Source of the DNA: Chitinophaga sp. YR627
GTDB taxonomy: Bacteria; Bacteroidota; Bacteroidia; Chitinophagales; Chitinophagaceae
Direction: 5' to 3'
Assembly: GCF_900114995.1 (NCBI RefSeq)
Contig: NZ_FOUX01000006.1
Location: forward strand, 744,001 to 808,000
Length of the DNA: 64,000 nt
Notes under the pieces: generated by a model
The model's database searches: none
Told to the model about the DNA's origin: nothing
What the model saw: only the letters and a program-made list of their open reading frames with translations
In this document: in pieces, positions 8,931 through 17,219 of the stretch
Numbering within the stretch: position 1 is the stretch's first letter
Layout: every line of letters starts with the position of its first letter
Translations under genes and position numbers: made by a program

Positions 8931-8995
8931 CAAAGATATTCAAATGTTATTTGTCAAATGGCAAATGTTGACAGGAGGAGGAATGCGTATCTTTG
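8931..8995. promoter_or_regulatory. Divergent promoters with a shared inverted-repeat operator
   Basis: TGTCAA (8952-8957) and TTGACA (8968-8973) form an inverted repeat with a 10-base spacer, a layout like Crp/Fnr sites. A minus-strand TATCTTTG (-7 box, 8931-8938) serves the gene starting at 8913. A plus-strand TATCTTTG (8988-8995) serves the Crp/Fnr gene at 9037, with the TTGACA arm lying where its -33 box would be. The site would therefore let the regulator control itself and its neighbour; this is inference from position and symmetry. Confidence 0.5.
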
Positions 8996-9036
8996 GAGGA
9001 GAATGCTGTTAGTAAAACACTGACGGACAAACGATT

Positions 9037-9627
9037 TTGAAACAGACTATTATGGATGACCTGATAAATTATCTGCTGCAATACGGACAACTGAACCAAC
9101 AGCAGATACAGCTGATACTGGACAATGTCACGGAGAGACACCTGAAAAGGGATGAATATTTTTCAGAAGCTGGCAGGATACCCCGGGAGATCGGATTTAT
9201 CCGCTCCGGTATTCTGCGGGTATGTTATTTTAATAATAAGGGCACTGAGATTACCCGCTATTTTGTGGACGGTAACAGGCTGATATCTGATATACATAGC
9301 ATGGAGAGTAAAATGCCTTCTACTGAATATATCCAGGCTATCACAGACTGCGAAATGATCATTTTTTCGGAAAATACCCTGCGCCTGTTATCTTCCACCA
9401 TCCTGGACTGGGACCGTATCATTGCCAAGATCAGGGAAAGAGCCATGATAGAGAAGCTGGATAAGATCGCCCCGATGCTGACGGAAGATGCTACCAGCCG
9501 CTACCTGATGTTTATGGAAAAGTTCCCGGAACTGGCCAATAAAGTGCCTTTATCTTATCTCGCTTCCTACCTGGGAATCACGCAGTCATCGCTTAGCAGG
9601 ATCCGTAAACAGCTATCCAAACAGTAG
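9037..9627 (+). CDS. Crp/Fnr-family transcriptional regulator
   Basis: The 196-residue protein has the two-part Crp layout: an N-terminal cyclic-nucleotide-binding-like beta barrel (about residues 20-120, with HLKRDEYFSEAGRIPREIGF and then IRSGILRVCYFNNKGTEITR), a dimer helix, and a C-terminal helix-turn-helix (VPLSYLASYLGITQSSLSRI). The cAMP phosphate cassette is not conserved, as is usual for the Bacteroidota members of this group, so the ligand is unknown. ATG at 9037 is used; an in-frame ATG at 9052 would remove only five residues. The gene is divergent from the secreted protein at 8074-8913, with an inverted repeat between them that is its likely target. Family call secure; regulon unknown. 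Confidence 0.93.
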   Translation: MKQTIMDDLINYLLQYGQLNQQQIQLILDNVTERHLKRDEYFSEAGRIPREIGFIRSGILRVCYFNNKGTEITRYFVDGNRLISDIHSMESKMPSTEYIQAITDCEMIIFSENTLRLLSSTILDWDRIIAKIRERAMIEKLDKIAPMLTEDATSRYLMFMEKFPELANKVPLSYLASYLGITQSSLSRIRKQLSKQ

Positions 9628-9652
9628 GTCCTGTTCCTGTCTGTCCTGATAA

Positions 9653-9685
9653 TTTGCCGCCTTCGGTTATTTATTGATAATTTTG
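9653..9685 (+). promoter_or_regulatory. Bacteroidota-type promoter for the radical SAM operon
   Basis: TTTG at 9653-9656 (-33 box), a 21-base spacer and TAATTTTG at 9678-9685 (-7 box, matching TAnnTTTG) precede the radical SAM gene. Transcription would start near 9692, giving a leader of about 13 bases before the TTG start at 9705. Confidence 0.5.
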
Positions 9686-9704
9686 CAACCAAAATTAGAT
9701 TGAT

Positions 9705-11903
9705 TTGGGTGCATCTGTTTTCCTGATTACACCGCCTTTCACGCAGCTGAACACGCCTTATCCGGCGACGGCTTATCTGAAAGGCTTTTTAAATACGAAG
9801 GGTATTACTTCTTTTCAGTCCGACCTCGGCATAGAGGTAACCCTGGCACTGTTCTGCAAACAGGGGCTACAGGAGCTGTTTGCCCTGATCAATGGTCAGT
9901 CAGTCGAACGTGCTGAGAATATCACCCGCATTATCGCTTTGCAGGAAGACTATATCGAGACAATTGATGACGTCATCCTTTTCCTGCAGGGAAAGAATCC
10001 AACACTTGCACATCGTATCTGCAAACGCGACTTTCTGCCGGAAGCCGGTCGTTTTGCGCAACTGGAAGATCTGGACTGGGCTTTTGGTTCCATGGGTACA
10101 CAGGATAAAGCCAAACACCTGGCCACCATGTACCTGGAGGACCTTTCCGATCTGATCATGGAATGTGTGGACGAGCACTTCGGTTTCAGCCGTTATGCGG
10201 AGAAACTGGCCCGTTCTGCCAATAGTTTTGATGAATTGTATACCGCTCTGCAACAGGAGTATACTTTCATCGATCGTATGCTGATCAATCTGCTTTCCCG
10301 TCATATGGCCAATGTCCAGCCTAAACTAGTGGCTATTTCAGTGCCTTTCCCGGGAAATCTGTATACTTCGCTTCGCTGCGGACAGTGGATCAAAGCCAAC
10401 TATCCGGAAGTGAAGATCGCTATGGGAGGCGGCTTTGCCAATACAGAGCTGCGCTCGCTTTCCGATCCACGGGTATTTGAGTTTTATGACTTTATTGCTT
10501 TGGATGATGGTGAAGCGCCCCTGGAGAATCTCGTTGCCCATATTGAAGGTAAAAAGGAACTGAATGAACTGAAACGTACGTTCACCATGGTCGAAGATCA
10601 GGTGACCTATGTGAATGACAAAAGCTGCTCCGATTATAAACAATCGCAGGTCGGTACGCCTGACTACAGCGATTTCCTGCTTGATAGTTATATCTCTGCT
10701 ATAGAAGTGGTCAATCCTATGCACCGCATGTGGAGTGACGGCCGCTGGAATAAACTGACCATGGCCCATGGGTGCTATTGGGGTAAATGTACTTTCTGTG
10801 ATATCTCACTGGATTACATTCGTTTATATGAGCCGATTGCAGCACAGCTGCTATGCGACAGGATGGAGGAGATCATTGCACAGACCGGACAGAATGGTTT
10901 TCACTTCGTGGATGAAGCTGCTCCGCCTGCACTGATGCGTGCGCTGGCATTAGAGATCCTGAAACGTAAGCTGAATGTGAGCTGGTGGACGAACGTGCGT
11001 TTTGAGAAGAGCTTTACGAGAGATCTGTGTTTATTGCTGAAAGCGTCGGGTTGTATTGCCGTTTCCGGCGGACTGGAAGTAGCTTCCGACAGACTGCTGG
11101 AACTGATTCAGAAGGGGATCACAGTGGCGCAGGTGGCACAGGTGAACCGCAACTTTACGGATGCCGGTATTATGGTACACGCTTACCTGATGTACGGTTT
11201 CCCGACACAGACGGCCCAGGAAACCATCGATTCACTGGAGATGGTGCGTCAGATGTTCAAAATAGGTGTCCTGCAATCTGCTTTCTGGCACCAGTTCACT
11301 ATGACAGCGCATAGTCCGGTAGGACAGGACCCTCAGAAATTCAGCGTAAGAAAAGAATCCGAAGTGATCGGCGCTTTCGCTAACAATGATATTGTACATA
11401 TTGATGAGACAGGGGCGGAGCATGAGCTTTTTGCCTATGGACTGAAGAAGTCGCTGCTGAACTTTATGCATGGACTCTGTCTGGATGATCCTTTGCAGAA
11501 ATGGTTTGAATTCAAGGTGCCTAAGACAAAGATCACACCTGATTATATAGAAAAAGCATTGCTGGAAGACCAGTACGCCCCATCCAGGCCGACCAGTAAG
11601 GTTGTCTGGCTGGGAAAAGCACCGGATGTACAGACCCTCACCAAAACAAAGAAGGGCAGTTCCTGGGAAGTGACCTCGCTTACCTTCCAGAACCGCAAGG
11701 AAAAAGCGAGTATCAGCGTGAATAAGGAAGAGGGAATCTGGTTGGCTGATATGCTGGAGAAGCTGTCTGTCCGCCAGCAGAAAACATACACACTGAAGGA
11801 GGTGATGGAGAGTTACGATGCCGCCGGATTGGAGGATTTCGAGCTTTTCTGGGACAATAAACCCGTAAATTCGCTGTATAAATACGGACTTTTGAAATTG
11901 TGA
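9705..11903 (+). CDS. B12-binding-type radical SAM protein, 732 residues
   Basis: The N-terminus (ASVFLITPPFTQLNTPYPA) and residues to about 290 fit the cobalamin-binding Rossmann layout of class B radical SAM enzymes, including AISVPFPGNLYTSLRCGQWI and MGGGFANTELR. The radical SAM core begins at about residue 350; its iron-sulfur motif is GCYWGKCTFCD, spaced C-x4-C-x2-C rather than the usual C-x3-C-x2-C. Further core features are HFVDEAAPP, SWWTNVRFEKSF, SGGLEVASDRLL and LMYGFPTQT. About 180 C-terminal residues are of unknown fold. No ATG is available: an in-frame TAG at 9696 leaves TTG at 9705 as the first start. The stop is followed immediately by the ATG of the sensor gene, so the two form one operon. 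Reaction and substrate are not known; no precursor peptide was seen nearby. Confidence 0.88.
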   Translation: MGASVFLITPPFTQLNTPYPATAYLKGFLNTKGITSFQSDLGIEVTLALFCKQGLQELFALINGQSVERAENITRIIALQEDYIETIDDVILFLQGKNPTLAHRICKRDFLPEAGRFAQLEDLDWAFGSMGTQDKAKHLATMYLEDLSDLIMECVDEHFGFSRYAEKLARSANSFDELYTALQQEYTFIDRMLINLLSRHMANVQPKLVAISVPFPGNLYTSLRCGQWIKANYPEVKIAMGGGFANTELRSLSDPRVFEFYDFIALDDGEAPLENLVAHIEGKKELNELKRTFTMVEDQVTYVNDKSCSDYKQSQVGTPDYSDFLLDSYISAIEVVNPMHRMWSDGRWNKLTMAHGCYWGKCTFCDISLDYIRLYEPIAAQLLCDRMEEIIAQTGQNGFHFVDEAAPPALMRALALEILKRKLNVSWWTNVRFEKSFTRDLCLLLKASGCIAVSGGLEVASDRLLELIQKGITVAQVAQVNRNFTDAGIMVHAYLMYGFPTQTAQETIDSLEMVRQMFKIGVLQSAFWHQFTMTAHSPVGQDPQKFSVRKESEVIGAFANNDIVHIDETGAEHELFAYGLKKSLLNFMHGLCLDDPLQKWFEFKVPKTKITPDYIEKALLEDQYAPSRPTSKVVWLGKAPDVQTLTKTKKGSSWEVTSLTFQNRKEKASISVNKEEGIWLADMLEKLSVRQQKTYTLKEVMESYDAAGLEDFELFWDNKPVNSLYKYGLLKL

Positions 11904-13832
11904 ATGAATAGTATCAAAAAGGGAGTACGACTGACGGCCCTATACCTGCTGCTAACCTTTATCGCAGGCCTGTTCAGTCATGCTGCTTACTCCCAACAGG
12001 CGGTGCACATTGACAGCACGTTACGGGAACATATTTTCACGTATAATGAGATTGAGTATCTGGAAGATCTGCAGGGAAAACTGACGATCGATCAGGTCAG
12101 AAGCGATAGTGTGTCTGCCCGTTTCAAACCCAGTAACGTCAGTACACCACAGAATCAGCACCTGGGTGCTCCGGTCTGGTTTCGTGTAAAGATCAGGCAC
12201 AATCCTGCTGCCAATAAATATTATCTGCTGGAATTCTTTGACCAGACCATTGACGACATTACTGCCTGGTTACCCGACTCCAGCGGTGTGTACCGGGAGG
12301 AAAGAATAGGGGACAGGTACCCTTTTGCACAACGCTGGTTCCACCACAAGAACTTCGAATTATCGCTGGATAATAACCGGCAGGATGAAGCGGTGTATTA
12401 TTTCAGGATCAGTTCAGCCCAGACGGCGGACATCATCATTGTGATCCGTTCCATAGATCGTTTTGTGTCTTATGCGCTCAGCGAATACCTCACTTTTGGC
12501 ATTTTCTATGGGATGATATTCATTTTCAGCTTTTACAACCTGATCATGTTTATTGCCATGCGGCAGCGACAGTACCTTTATTATGTATTGTATAACCTGA
12601 GCGTGGTATTGTATGAAATGTGTACAGACGGCATTGCTTATCAGTGGCTATGGCCAAATGCGCCTGCCTGGAATCAGTACGCTTTTGCCTGGCCGCTGTT
12701 CAGTATGAGTGTATTTGCCCTTTTATTTACCAGTAGTCTCTTACATGTGAAGGCCAGGGCGCCTTTCCTGAATAAACTGATCATGGGGGTGATCATTGCC
12801 CGTTGTGCCTATTTTCTGGCCTGTCTGCTGATCAATCCTTACTGGTTTAATTATAAGTTTATCGAACTCATTCCTCTGGCAGTGGCCTTTTATACCGGTA
12901 TGCACATCTGGCTGAGGGGATACCGGCCGGCCCGTTTCTTTGTGTTGGGGTATAGCTTCCTGTTTGTCGGCTTTATGCTGAAATTCTTCATTATGCTGGG
13001 GTATACCTGGCTGAATTTTGGGATTGTCAGCTATTATAGCCTGAGTTTCTGTTTTATCCTGGAGATGTTCTTCCTTTCGTTCGCCGTAGGGGATAAGGTA
13101 CGTCTCCTGAAGAAAAAAAGGGACAAGGCACACCGTCAGATGATCCGGCAGATGACGGAGAACGCCCGGCTGAAGGATAATCAGAACAAGGAGCTGGAGG
13201 CCCAGGTACAGGCGAGGACCAGACAGTTGTCAGAACAGGGGGATGTGATAGCCGCGCAGAATGAAGAACTGATCAAGACGAATGCATTGCTGGAGGCACA
13301 GGCAGAAGAGATTTCCCGTATGAATGCCCTGCTGGAACAGGACAATCGCCAGTTGCAGACGAATGTCGAAAAGGTGACCAGGGCCAGGGCGTTATCAACA
13401 ACCCTTGATTTTGAAGAGTTTAGCAAAATATACCCTGACAAGGAAAGCTGTCTGCGTTTTCTGGCTGATCTGAAATGGACGGAGCAGTTCCGGTGTCGTA
13501 AATGTGGTAATGATCACTATTATGCTGGTCACCAGCCATTTAGTCGCCGCTGCAGTAAATGTAGTTATGAGGAATCAGCGACAGCATACACCATTTACCA
13601 GAATATCCGTATCCCCATCAATAAAGCTTTCTATCTCACCTTCCTGATCTACTCCACCAAGGGGAAGATCTCCTCTCATAAGCTCTCAGAGATCCTGGAA
13701 ATCAGGCAAAGTACCTGCTGGTCATATGCGACCCGTATCCTTAAAATGATGGACGAGCGAAAGAAGGAACTCAAACAGGCTAATGGGCAGGGTTGGAGTT
13801 TGCTCGTGCTGGATGAAAGGGAAGAGGCCTGA
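11904..13832 (+). CDS. 7TM-DISM membrane sensor fused to an IS1595-type transposase zinc ribbon
   Basis: Residues 1-30 are a signal segment. Residues about 40-175 form a 7TMR-DISM extracellular beta domain (GAPVWFRVKI, YLLEFFDQTIDDITAWLPDS). Residues about 190-400 hold seven membrane helices of the 7TMR-DISM type (FGIFYGMIFIFSFYNLIMF, then RQYLYYVLYNLSVVLYEMC). Residues 400-500 form a long coiled coil. From about 510 the protein changes to a transposase-like N-terminal domain: C531-x2-C534 and C550-x2-C553 make a zinc ribbon, followed by IRIPINKAFYLTFLIYSTKG, KISSHKLSEILEIRQSTCW and an Arg/Lys-rich helix. This matches the order of the IS1595 zinc-ribbon and HTH region; the DDE catalytic domain is absent. 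The gene starts directly after the radical SAM stop (TGA then ATG). I infer a membrane-bound transcription regulator. Domain calls are firm, function inferred. Confidence 0.85.
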   Translation: MNSIKKGVRLTALYLLLTFIAGLFSHAAYSQQAVHIDSTLREHIFTYNEIEYLEDLQGKLTIDQVRSDSVSARFKPSNVSTPQNQHLGAPVWFRVKIRHNPAANKYYLLEFFDQTIDDITAWLPDSSGVYREERIGDRYPFAQRWFHHKNFELSLDNNRQDEAVYYFRISSAQTADIIIVIRSIDRFVSYALSEYLTFGIFYGMIFIFSFYNLIMFIAMRQRQYLYYVLYNLSVVLYEMCTDGIAYQWLWPNAPAWNQYAFAWPLFSMSVFALLFTSSLLHVKARAPFLNKLIMGVIIARCAYFLACLLINPYWFNYKFIELIPLAVAFYTGMHIWLRGYRPARFFVLGYSFLFVGFMLKFFIMLGYTWLNFGIVSYYSLSFCFILEMFFLSFAVGDKVRLLKKKRDKAHRQMIRQMTENARLKDNQNKELEAQVQARTRQLSEQGDVIAAQNEELIKTNALLEAQAEEISRMNALLEQDNRQLQTNVEKVTRARALSTTLDFEEFSKIYPDKESCLRFLADLKWTEQFRCRKCGNDHYYAGHQPFSRRCSKCSYEESATAYTIYQNIRIPINKAFYLTFLIYSTKGKISSHKLSEILEIRQSTCWSYATRILKMMDERKKELKQANGQGWSLLVLDEREEA

Positions 13833-14247
13833 AATGAAATAAAATGCAATTTTTTTGAAAGGTAGCGAAGCGTATCAGGCTATTTATATAATATATCCTT
13901 TATAAATGCCTGTAACGCTTCATTATCAGGGTTTCCGGTGGTAAAAGCCTTATGGTATTGAAGCGTATCAGATTTTATATAATGGTTTCATAATCAGTTA
14001 TTTGTGTAAATCTTTTCCATTGTCATGTCTGAAACTCCCCCTATCTTTACAACATGAAACCTGGCAATACAAAATGAAAGGACGCCTGGTCATCGTTATG
14101 AAATGGAAATTCATGTTATGTGAGAGGTTATGAAACGACTATCCCGCTCTATATAATGAGTGACTCATTTCCGGCTATTGTTTTTATTTGAGTTCAAAAT
14201 CTAAAACTGATACAAGGGTTATCCTTATCCACAAACCAAAGCACATT
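13833..14247 (+). promoter_or_regulatory. Leader and promoter region of the SusC/SusD operon with direct repeats
   Basis: No gene is seen in these 415 bases. Two imperfect direct repeats, 13867-13892 and 13960-13983, share GAAGCGTATCAG and a TTTATATAAT end, with starts 93 bases apart. A possible promoter is TTG at 14020-14022 and TATCTTTA at 14042-14049 with a 19-base spacer, giving a leader of roughly 190 bases before the ATG at 14248. The repeats lie upstream of the -33 box, where an activator would bind. Confidence 0.4.
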
Positions 14248-17208
14248 ATGAAAAAAAGGGGAACATTCCTGACAGCATTGCTGTTGGCACTGTGGAGTTT
14301 TGCTATGGCACAGCAGGACGTCACAGTAAAGGGACACGTACAGGACAAGCAGGGCAACTCTCTTCCCGGCGTTTCCATCAAGATCAAAGGAACAGCTAAA
14401 GGAACGGCCAGTCAGCCAGATGGTAATTTCACCATTCAGGCGCCTTCCAACGCTATTCTTGAATTATCTTACGTGGGCTACGAAACACAGGATTATTCAT
14501 TAGAGGGCCGTACCCAGGTCGCTATTACCCTGTCTGACACCAAAACAGATCTGAGCGAAGTAGTAGTTATCGGTTATGGTACGCAGAAAAAGAAAGATGT
14601 TACTACAGCCGTAGTAGCTGTCAATACCAAAGATATCGCTGAGCGTCCGATCACACAGACGGCTGCTGCCCTCCAGGGTAAAGCTGCCGGTGTACAGGTG
14701 ACGCAACCTTCCGGTAAACCGGGGGCCGCATTCTCTGTGAGAGTACGTGGCGCCACGTCCGTACAGGCAGGTAACGAACCTTTATATGTGATCGATGGTG
14801 TGCCAACCACTGATACAAGGGACCTGAATACCAATGATATCGCTACGATCACCGTACTGAAAGATGCTTCCAGCGCCGCTATTTATGGTGCGAGAGCATC
14901 CAATGGTGTGGTACTGATCACCACTAAGAGAGGTCGTTCCGGTGATGCCGTGATCAACTTCAATACTTATTATGGTGTATCTAAGATCGGTAAGAAGATC
15001 GACGTACTGGATCCCACACAATATAATGACCTGATGAAGGAAATGGGTTTCAACGTAGTAACACCTACGGTGACGACCAACTGGCTGGATGAGGTATTCC
15101 GTACCGGCCGTAACCAGAACTATCAGTTATCGGCTTCCGGTGGTAGTGAGAAATCTCAGTACTTCATTTCCGGTGCTGTTACCAAAGATGATGGTATGGT
15201 TAAACCGGCAGAGTACAATCGCCGCGTTTTCCGTGCTAACCTGGACAATCAGCTGAAACCATGGATGAAGCTGACCACCAACATCAGCTACTCCAATGTA
15301 GATCTGAAAGATGTAAAGGATAATGCAAATGCAGGTCGTAACGCAGCGATCCTGGGAGCACTGAATGCGCCGCCGATCATTGGTATCTATGAGACAGATG
15401 CTGACGGTCACCAGCGCTATACCATGAACCCATACAAATCCGGTTGGGATAATCCGCTGGCGGCGATCGAAGGTCCGACCCAGGGTACAAAAGACAATCG
15501 TGTACTGGGTAATGCTGCCCTGGACATCAACTTCACGAAAGATCTGAAGTTCAGGACCAACTATGGTATCGACTATACCAACCACAAATACGACTATTAC
15601 CTGGATTATATCATGACCACTCCGGGCCGTCTGGACCATGGTTATGCTACTTCTCAGCGTTATAATACAACGACATGGCTCTGGGAAAACACCCTGAACT
15701 ATGACAAGAGCTGGAAGAAACACAATCTCTCTGCATTGGGAGGTGTGACTTCCCAGAAGAACAGTTATGATGAAACCAATCAGACAGGTCGTGATTTCCC
15801 TGCTGATCCAACCGTGAAAACACTGAACGCCGCTAACCAGATCACTGGCGACACCAGAGAGTCCCAGTGGTTCCTGATGTCTTACCTGGCGCGTGTGATG
15901 TATAACTATGACAGCAGATACCTGTTGACCGTTAACTTCCGTGCGGATGGTTCTTCCAAACTGGATAAAAAACACAAATGGGGTTACTTCCCGTCTGTAT
16001 CTGCCGGCTGGCGTATTTCGTCCGAGCCGTTTATGCAGGACGTGAAAGCGATCAATGACCTGAAATTAAGAGCAGGCTGGGGACAGAACGGTAACGTTGA
16101 AGGTCTGAGTCCATATGCTTCCCTGGGTCTGAACAACTTCGTTCGTCAGACGCCGACCAGTCCGCTGTCAGGCCCTGGTATCACCCTGCCTGCAGGCGCG
16201 CCTAACCCGGATCTGAAATGGGAAACTACTACACAGACCAACATTGGTATCGATCTGAGTCTGTTTGAATCCCGTCTGACTTTCTCAGCTGACGCCTACA
16301 TCAAAAAGACAAAGGACCTGTTGTTGAATGTACCATTCCCACGTTCAGCAGAATATCAGTACATGCCGCGTAACTCCGGAGCTCTGGAGAACAAAGGTCT
16401 GGAGTTCCTTGTTTCTTCTGTGAACATTGATAAAGCCGACGGACTGCGCTGGAGCACTGATTTCAATATCGCCTTCAACCGTAACCGTCTGACGGATCTG
16501 CAGCTGACACAGGTATATAACTATGCAGCGCCAGAGAACAGAGATTTCATCATCACCCTGAGAAAAGGACTGCCACTGGGCACATTCTACGGATATGTAG
16601 CAGAAGGAGTTGATCCTAAAACAGGCGACATGATTTATAAAGATGTGAATGGTGATGGTAATGTAACGCCTACTGACCGTACTGTGATCGGAAATGCGCA
16701 ACCTAATTTCACTTATGGTATGAACAACAACCTGGCTTACAAGAACTGGTCATTCTCTTTCCTGTTCCAGGGTTCACAGGGTAATGAAGTGTTCAACGCA
16801 TCCCGTATGGAAACAGAGGGTATGTACGATAGTAAGAACCAGTCTACCGAAGTACTGCGTCGCTGGACAGCGGCTGGTCAGATAACTGACATTCCACGTG
16901 CGACCAATGGTGATGTTACCAACTCCCGTACTTCCTCCCGTTTCGTGGAAAATGGTTCCTTCCTGCGTATGAAGAGTGCGACACTCTCTTATAACTTGCC
17001 GAAGAGTGCACTGTCAGCGATGCACATCAGCCGTCTGATGGTATATGCTACTGCACAGAACCTGTTCACCATTACCAAATACAAGGGCTTTGATCCGGAA
17101 GTGAACGCTTACTCAGGTGATCCTGCGAATGGTGTAACACTGGGTATTGACTACGGTACTTATCCGGTAGCAAGAACTTATGTCCTTGGTTTAAACCTGT
17201 CCTTCTAA
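14248..17208 (+). CDS. SusC/RagA-family TonB-dependent outer-membrane transporter
   Basis: The 986-residue protein is the outer-membrane importer of a polysaccharide utilisation system. The frame opens at 14188, but the ATG at 14248 gives a proper signal peptide (KRGTFLTALLLALWSFAMAQ) and is preferred. Residues about 23-105 are a carboxypeptidase-regulatory-like domain (VKGHVQDKQGNSLPGVSIKI); a TonB-box-like stretch SEVVVIGYGTQKKKDV follows; then the plug (about 115-230, with PLYVIDGVPTTD and SAAIYGARASNGVVLITTKR); then the 22-strand barrel ending YVLGLNLSF with a terminal Phe. The SusD gene starts 12 bases after the stop. No STN domain is present, so it is not a sigma/anti-sigma transducer; control is more likely through the leader region. 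Substrate is probably a glucan, judged only from the GH30 gene downstream. Confidence 0.96.
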   Translation: MKKRGTFLTALLLALWSFAMAQQDVTVKGHVQDKQGNSLPGVSIKIKGTAKGTASQPDGNFTIQAPSNAILELSYVGYETQDYSLEGRTQVAITLSDTKTDLSEVVVIGYGTQKKKDVTTAVVAVNTKDIAERPITQTAAALQGKAAGVQVTQPSGKPGAAFSVRVRGATSVQAGNEPLYVIDGVPTTDTRDLNTNDIATITVLKDASSAAIYGARASNGVVLITTKRGRSGDAVINFNTYYGVSKIGKKIDVLDPTQYNDLMKEMGFNVVTPTVTTNWLDEVFRTGRNQNYQLSASGGSEKSQYFISGAVTKDDGMVKPAEYNRRVFRANLDNQLKPWMKLTTNISYSNVDLKDVKDNANAGRNAAILGALNAPPIIGIYETDADGHQRYTMNPYKSGWDNPLAAIEGPTQGTKDNRVLGNAALDINFTKDLKFRTNYGIDYTNHKYDYYLDYIMTTPGRLDHGYATSQRYNTTTWLWENTLNYDKSWKKHNLSALGGVTSQKNSYDETNQTGRDFPADPTVKTLNAANQITGDTRESQWFLMSYLARVMYNYDSRYLLTVNFRADGSSKLDKKHKWGYFPSVSAGWRISSEPFMQDVKAINDLKLRAGWGQNGNVEGLSPYASLGLNNFVRQTPTSPLSGPGITLPAGAPNPDLKWETTTQTNIGIDLSLFESRLTFSADAYIKKTKDLLLNVPFPRSAEYQYMPRNSGALENKGLEFLVSSVNIDKADGLRWSTDFNIAFNRNRLTDLQLTQVYNYAAPENRDFIITLRKGLPLGTFYGYVAEGVDPKTGDMIYKDVNGDGNVTPTDRTVIGNAQPNFTYGMNNNLAYKNWSFSFLFQGSQGNEVFNASRMETEGMYDSKNQSTEVLRRWTAAGQITDIPRATNGDVTNSRTSSRFVENGSFLRMKSATLSYNLPKSALSAMHISRLMVYATAQNLFTITKYKGFDPEVNAYSGDPANGVTLGIDYGTYPVARTYVLGLNLSF

Positions 17209-17219
17209 ACGTTTGAGTT

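Noticed and set aside
13430..13832. Insertion of an IS1595 element into the sensor gene
   Set aside because: There are no terminal inverted repeats, no DDE domain and no frame break; the zinc-ribbon part continues in frame after the coiled coil, so it is a fused domain and not an inserted element.
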